Shown here in pieces: positions 61,163 to 64,000 of a stretch of DNA of 64,000 bases. Both the position numbers and the translations under genes were made by a program. The DNA is from Arthrobacter psychrochitiniphilus (GTDB lineage Bacteria; Actinomycetota; Actinomycetes; Actinomycetales; Micrococcaceae), in contig NZ_QHLZ01000001.1 in NCBI RefSeq assembly GCF_003185915.1, positions 62,001-126,000 on the forward strand, in the 5' to 3' direction. Every line of letters starts with the position of its first letter. Position 1 is the stretch's first letter. Under the pieces are notes generated by a model that ran no database searches, was not told the origin of the DNA, and saw only the letters and a program-made list of their open reading frames with translations.

Positions 61163-61186
61163 CTAGAACCGACCCCACGCTCCTGA

Positions 61187-61235
61187 CTTGTGCCTTGTGC
61201 CTTGTGCCTTGTGCCCTGTGCCCTGTGCCCTGTGC
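61187..61235. repeat. Seven-unit heptamer repeat
   Basis: Seven contiguous 7-base units: four CTTGTGC then three CCTGTGC, with no interruption. Confidence 0.95.
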
Positions 61236-61470
61236 GCCAGCTAACTTTATGTGTCAGCTGCCTTTACATGGCTCCATCTTGAGATGCCATCTAAGCCAAA
61301 GCTCAAGAAATCGCTCGGCTACGCCCGAACAATGGAGTGGCCATGCTGACTTAGCCGTTATGTGTAGCCATGCACGGAAGGTGCGATCCGCCGAAATCCA
61401 CGGCAGATCGTCGTCGAACTTTAACCGCGGCCAAGCGGGCAAGCCTTCACTGCGTATACCCTCACCCCGA
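61236..61470. other. Non-coding gap with no feature seen
   Basis: About 235 bases between the repeats; the frames here are short, unlike known proteins, and no RNA gene was recognised. Confidence 0.5.
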
Positions 61471-61530
61471 AACCTTCACTGCGCAAGCTTTCACTGCGCA
61501 ACCTTCACTGCGCAAGCTTTCACTGCGCAA
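61471..61530. repeat. Four-unit 14/15-bp tandem repeat
   Basis: The unit CYTTCACTGCGCAA occurs four times, alternating with and without an extra G; the 30-base double unit is repeated exactly. A diverged copy lies just before (61444-61457). Confidence 0.9.
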
Positions 61531-61573
61531 CACAGCGCAGGCCCCGGGATACCTCCCGGGGCCTGCGCTGTGT
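61530..61573. terminator. Strong hairpin terminator between convergent units
   Basis: A perfect 19-base stem (61530-61548 with 61555-61573), 22 bases after the actP stop on the minus strand and followed by TTTGTCTTG on the plus strand; probably serves both strands. Confidence 0.8.
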
Positions 61574-61595
61574 TTGTCTTGTTCAGAGAAGGTGG

Positions 61596-63248
61596 CTAGT
61601 GATCAGCTGCCTTTTCGGCGCCAATGCCTGTCAGTGAGCGCACTTCCATCTCGGCCTGAATGCGCGGGTCCTCAGTGTTCTTATCCAAGACCGTGCCCAA
61701 CCAGCCCAGGAAGAATGCCAGCGGGATGGAAACAATGCCGGGGTTAGCCAGCGGGAACCAAGAGAAATCGGCGCCCGGGATCATGGCCTTCGGGTTGCCG
61801 GAGACCACCGGTGAGAACGCGATCAAGAGGATGGCCGCCGCAAGGCCGCCGTACATGCTCCACAGCGCACCCTGGGTGGTGAACTTCTTCCAGAACAGCG
61901 AATACACAATCGTGGGCAGGTTTGCGGACGCTGCAATGGCGAAGGCCAGAGCCACCAGGAAGGCGATGTTCTGCCCGTTAGCCAGGATGCCGCCACCAAT
62001 GGCGACCAGGCCAATCACAATGACAGTGCGCCGGGCAACCTTGACTTCCATTTCCGGCTTGGGCTCGCCCTTGACAATGACGTTGGAGTAAATGTCGTGG
62101 GCAAAGGATGCGGCTGCCGTGATGGTCAGGCCTGCAACAACAGCCAGGATCGTGGCGAAGGCAACGGCGGAAATGAAGCCGAGCAGCAGGGGCCCGCCCA
62201 CCACAAAGGCCAGCAGCGGAGCCGCCGCGTTGACGCCGCCCGGGGCCGCCAGGATGGCTTCCTTGCCGATCAGTGCACCTGCACCGTAGCCAAGAACCAG
62301 GGTGAAGACGTAGAAGGCGCCAATGAGCCAGATGGCCCAAACCACGGACTTGCGGGCTTCCTTGGCGGTGGGAACTGTGTAGAAGCGCATGAGCACGTGG
62401 GGCAGGGCCGCGGTACCCAAGACCAAGGCCAGGGCCAGGGAGACAAAGTCAAGCGGGGCCTTGCCGTACTGGGCGCCCGGATTCAGCAACGCCTCGCCCA
62501 CACCGCCTTCGTTGATAGAGGTCTGGACTGCGGCGTCCATGAGGGTAGAGAGATTGAAACCGTGCATGGCCAAAACGATGATGGTCATGATGGCCGCGCC
62601 AATGATCAGCAGGAACGCCTTGATGATCTGCACCCATGTGGTGCCTTTCATGCCGCCGATTAATACGTAGACGATCATGAGCACGCCCACCACGGCGATC
62701 ACAATGTTCTGGCCGGCCTTGTTGGTGTTGTCCAAGCCAAGCAGCAGCGAGACTAGTCCGCCGGCGCCAGCCATCTGGGCCAGCAGGTAGAAGAAGCAAA
62801 CCACCAAGGTGGTGGTGGCGGCGGCAATGCGAATGGGGCGCTGCTTGAGCCGGAAGGAGAGGACATCGGCCATGGTGAACTTGCCGGTATTGCGCAGCAG
62901 TTCCGCTACAAGCAGCAGGGCTACAAGCCAGGCCACCAAGAAACCGATGGAGTACAGGAAGCCGTCGTAGCCGTTGACGGCAATGGCACCGGTGATGCCC
63001 AGGAAGGATGCGGCGGAGAGATAGTCACCGGCAATCGCGGTACCGTTCTGGCCGCCGGAGAAGGAGCGGCCCGCCGCGTAGTAGTCGGCAGCGGTTTTGT
63101 TGTTACGGCTGGCGCGGAACACCACAATCATGGTGACGGCCACGAAGCCAATGAAGATCAAAATGTTGATCCAAGAATTTTCCTTGGTTTGTTCACTGAG
63201 CGACTTCGCCAGCGGTGCAACGTTTAACAGAGCGGAGGATAGGCTCAC
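61596..63248 (-). CDS. actP: Cation/acetate symporter (ActP/MctC-like, SSS family)
   Basis: Sodium:solute symporter of 550 residues with 13 or so predicted helices. The region AGRSFSGGQNGTAIAGDYLSA (in part) near residue 60 and GYGAGALIG are family-typical. Relatives take up acetate, propionate and pyruvate. GTG start 3 bases after the DUF485 gene. It would supply or recover the acetyl units made by the catabolic cluster; a CRP/GlxR-like box stands before the operon. Confidence 0.93.
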   Translation of the reverse strand: MSLSSALLNVAPLAKSLSEQTKENSWINILIFIGFVAVTMIVVFRASRNNKTAADYYAAGRSFSGGQNGTAIAGDYLSAASFLGITGAIAVNGYDGFLYSIGFLVAWLVALLLVAELLRNTGKFTMADVLSFRLKQRPIRIAAATTTLVVCFFYLLAQMAGAGGLVSLLLGLDNTNKAGQNIVIAVVGVLMIVYVLIGGMKGTTWVQIIKAFLLIIGAAIMTIIVLAMHGFNLSTLMDAAVQTSINEGGVGEALLNPGAQYGKAPLDFVSLALALVLGTAALPHVLMRFYTVPTAKEARKSVVWAIWLIGAFYVFTLVLGYGAGALIGKEAILAAPGGVNAAAPLLAFVVGGPLLLGFISAVAFATILAVVAGLTITAAASFAHDIYSNVIVKGEPKPEMEVKVARRTVIVIGLVAIGGGILANGQNIAFLVALAFAIAASANLPTIVYSLFWKKFTTQGALWSMYGGLAAAILLIAFSPVVSGNPKAMIPGADFSWFPLANPGIVSIPLAFFLGWLGTVLDKNTEDPRIQAEMEVRSLTGIGAEKAADH

Positions 63249-63251
63249 GGG

Positions 63252-63620
63252 CTAGACCTCTTCCTTGGACTTGGCGTCTGAATCAATCTGCTTTTCCAGG
63301 CGCTGGCGAATGGCCGCTGCCTGGGGGTCAAGTTTGCGGTTGGCGTACATGACGTACCACGTGGTGATGCCGAAGGTGCTGACGAACTGCAGCATCCCGA
63401 AGATCAAACCAACATTGATGTTGCCCCACACCTTGATGGACATGAAGTCATGGGCGTAAGCGGCCAACAGGACGTAGGCGAAGTACCAGACCAGAAAGCC
63501 AATGGCTACCGGGAAAACAAAGTTCCTGTGTGATTTGCGCAAACTCTTGAACTCTTCCGAGTTCTGTTCCGCAATAAAGTCCACTGGACCTTCAGCACGT
63601 GCGTGGGCAGAATTACCCAT
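63252..63620 (-). CDS. DUF485 (YjcH-like) membrane protein
   Basis: A 122-residue protein with two predicted helices (about 35-57 and 67-92) and the DUF485 core LRKSHRNFVFPVAIGFLVWY. In E. coli the homologue yjcH is encoded before actP; here too. GAGGAGG 5 bases before the ATG. Confidence 0.92.
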   Translation of the reverse strand: MGNSAHARAEGPVDFIAEQNSEEFKSLRKSHRNFVFPVAIGFLVWYFAYVLLAAYAHDFMSIKVWGNINVGLIFGMLQFVSTFGITTWYVMYANRKLDPQAAAIRQRLEKQIDSDAKSKEEV

Positions 63621-63637
63621 GATTCCTCCTCAAGTGA

Positions 63638-63653
63638 TGTGATCTCTTTCACT
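63638..63653. promoter_or_regulatory. CRP/GlxR-like box upstream of DUF485-actP
   Basis: TGTGA-N6-TCACT, nine of ten consensus positions, 18 bases before the DUF485 ATG. Lying so close to the start, it would act as a repressor site if the transcript begins within it, or lie in the leader. Confidence 0.5.
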
Positions 63654-63776
63654 ATGAAGTGTTTTTGCTCACGCCCTGGGGTGTATTGGGTGTTGTCGCG
63701 GTGAACGGTCTCAGACGTGCGCCGAACGGTAGTTTTCCTTTCAGCTGTCCCGCCTCACGCCACCGCCCGGGCCGGT

Positions 63777-63782
63777 TACTCT
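63777..63782 (+). promoter_or_regulatory. -10 hexamer of the 63790 gene
   Basis: TACTCT, 7 bases before the ATG at 63790; leaderless-type spacing. Confidence 0.45.
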
Positions 63783-63789
63783 TGGGAGC

Positions 63790-64000
63790 ATGTCTTCTCC
63801 TGTTCTGAGCGACTCCACGCTCCTGCTGGTCATCGCCATTGCAGCCGTGGTGGCCGCCGTCGCCGTTGTTGCTTTGGTAGGGTTCCGGCTCTCGCGTTCT
63901 TACCGCGAATTGGGCACCGACGCCGAACATGCAACGTTCGCCGCCCTGCACTCAGCGGCAGCCGCCGGTGAACAACTGCGTGACGGGCTGGAACCGGCCG
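63790..64000 (+). CDS. Probable sensor histidine kinase, N-terminal part (runs off window end)
   Basis: Seventy codons are present, with no stop. A short N-terminus is followed by one very hydrophobic helix (about residues 10-33) and then ATFAALHSAAAAGEQLRDGL, which resembles the start of LytS-type sensor kinases often encoded beside actP in actinobacteria. The assignment rests on this short segment and the neighbourhood. Confidence 0.5.
   Translation, partial: MSSPVLSDSTLLLVIAIAAVVAAVAVVALVGFRLSRSYRELGTDAEHATFAALHSAAAAGEQLRDGLEPA

Noticed and set aside
61187..61530. CRISPR-like array
   Set aside because: The repeats are contiguous or nearly so, with no unique spacers and no cas genes.

Overview
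The window is a chromosomal core segment of a moderately high-GC actinobacterium. Gene content and order (dapB/dapA/rnj, rimP-nusA-ylxR-infB, truB-ribF-rpsO-pnp-M16 peptidase, dxr-rseP-ispG, mycothiol-era style GNAT proteins, DUF4439 and SPW proteins, a 4Fe-4S FadH) point to Micrococcaceae, most likely an Arthrobacter-like genus. This assignment is inferred from reading the proteins, not from a database search. I saw no rRNA, tRNA, CRISPR array, insertion sequence or prophage gene.

Layout. 1-4.0 kb: RNase J (cut by the window edge), dapA, an alpha/beta hydrolase, a small membrane protein and dapB, all minus. 4.0-8.4 kb: molybdenum cofactor genes, moeA-moaC-mogA-moaE on minus and divergent moaA-moaD on plus. 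8.5-17.4 kb: a lipoprotein, then the minus-strand RNA/translation block (M16 peptidase, pnp, rpsO, ribF, tandem GNAT protein, two membrane proteins, truB). 17.5-19.1 kb: a lipoprotein gene, a strong terminator and a decayed exported-protein gene. 19.2-24.9 kb: rbfA, infB, ylxR, nusA, rimP. 25.0-28.1 kb: a DUF4439 protein and an aminoglycoside/hydroxyurea-kinase-like protein. 28.1-30.9 kb: TauE/SafE permease and proS. 31.1-33.1 kb: an ABC-2 exporter pair and an orphan WXG100-like protein. 33.2-37.9 kb: fadH-padR and marR-MFS units. 38.0-44.3 kb: GNAT protein, ispG, a YciI protein, a membrane protein/SatD-like pair, a site-2 protease and dxr. 44.4-45.6 kb: divergent MarR and NADPH:FMN reductase.

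45.7-59.8 kb is a catabolic supercluster for branched-chain amino acids, above all leucine. An Lrp/AsnC regulator is divergent from the branched-chain 2-oxoacid dehydrogenase genes (E1alpha, E1beta, E2). A TetR regulator is divergent from methylcrotonyl-CoA carboxylase (beta and alpha subunits), an isovaleryl-type acyl-CoA dehydrogenase, succinyl-CoA:3-ketoacid CoA transferase (A, B), a MaoC hydratase and a CitE-type lyase. Together these can take 2-ketoisocaproate to acetyl-CoA and acetoacetyl-CoA. The MaoC and CitE proteins stand where the enoyl-CoA hydratase and the usual HMG-CoA lyase would be expected, the same complement as the M. tuberculosis citE-fadE19-accA1-accD1-sco/bkd region. 60-64 kb: two DUF4383-linked membrane proteins, a repeat-rich gap, the acetate/monocarboxylate symporter actP with its DUF485 partner, and the first codons of a probable sensor kinase.

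Regulation seen in the sequence. At least nine genes have a TANNNT hexamer six or seven bases before the start codon, the pattern of leaderless transcripts. CRP/GlxR-like boxes lie before the bkd operon and before the DUF485-actP operon. Inverted repeats beside marR, tetR and satD-like genes are good operator candidates. Three intergenic gaps carry unusually long imperfect palindromes (26.8, 28.9 and 45.6 kb).
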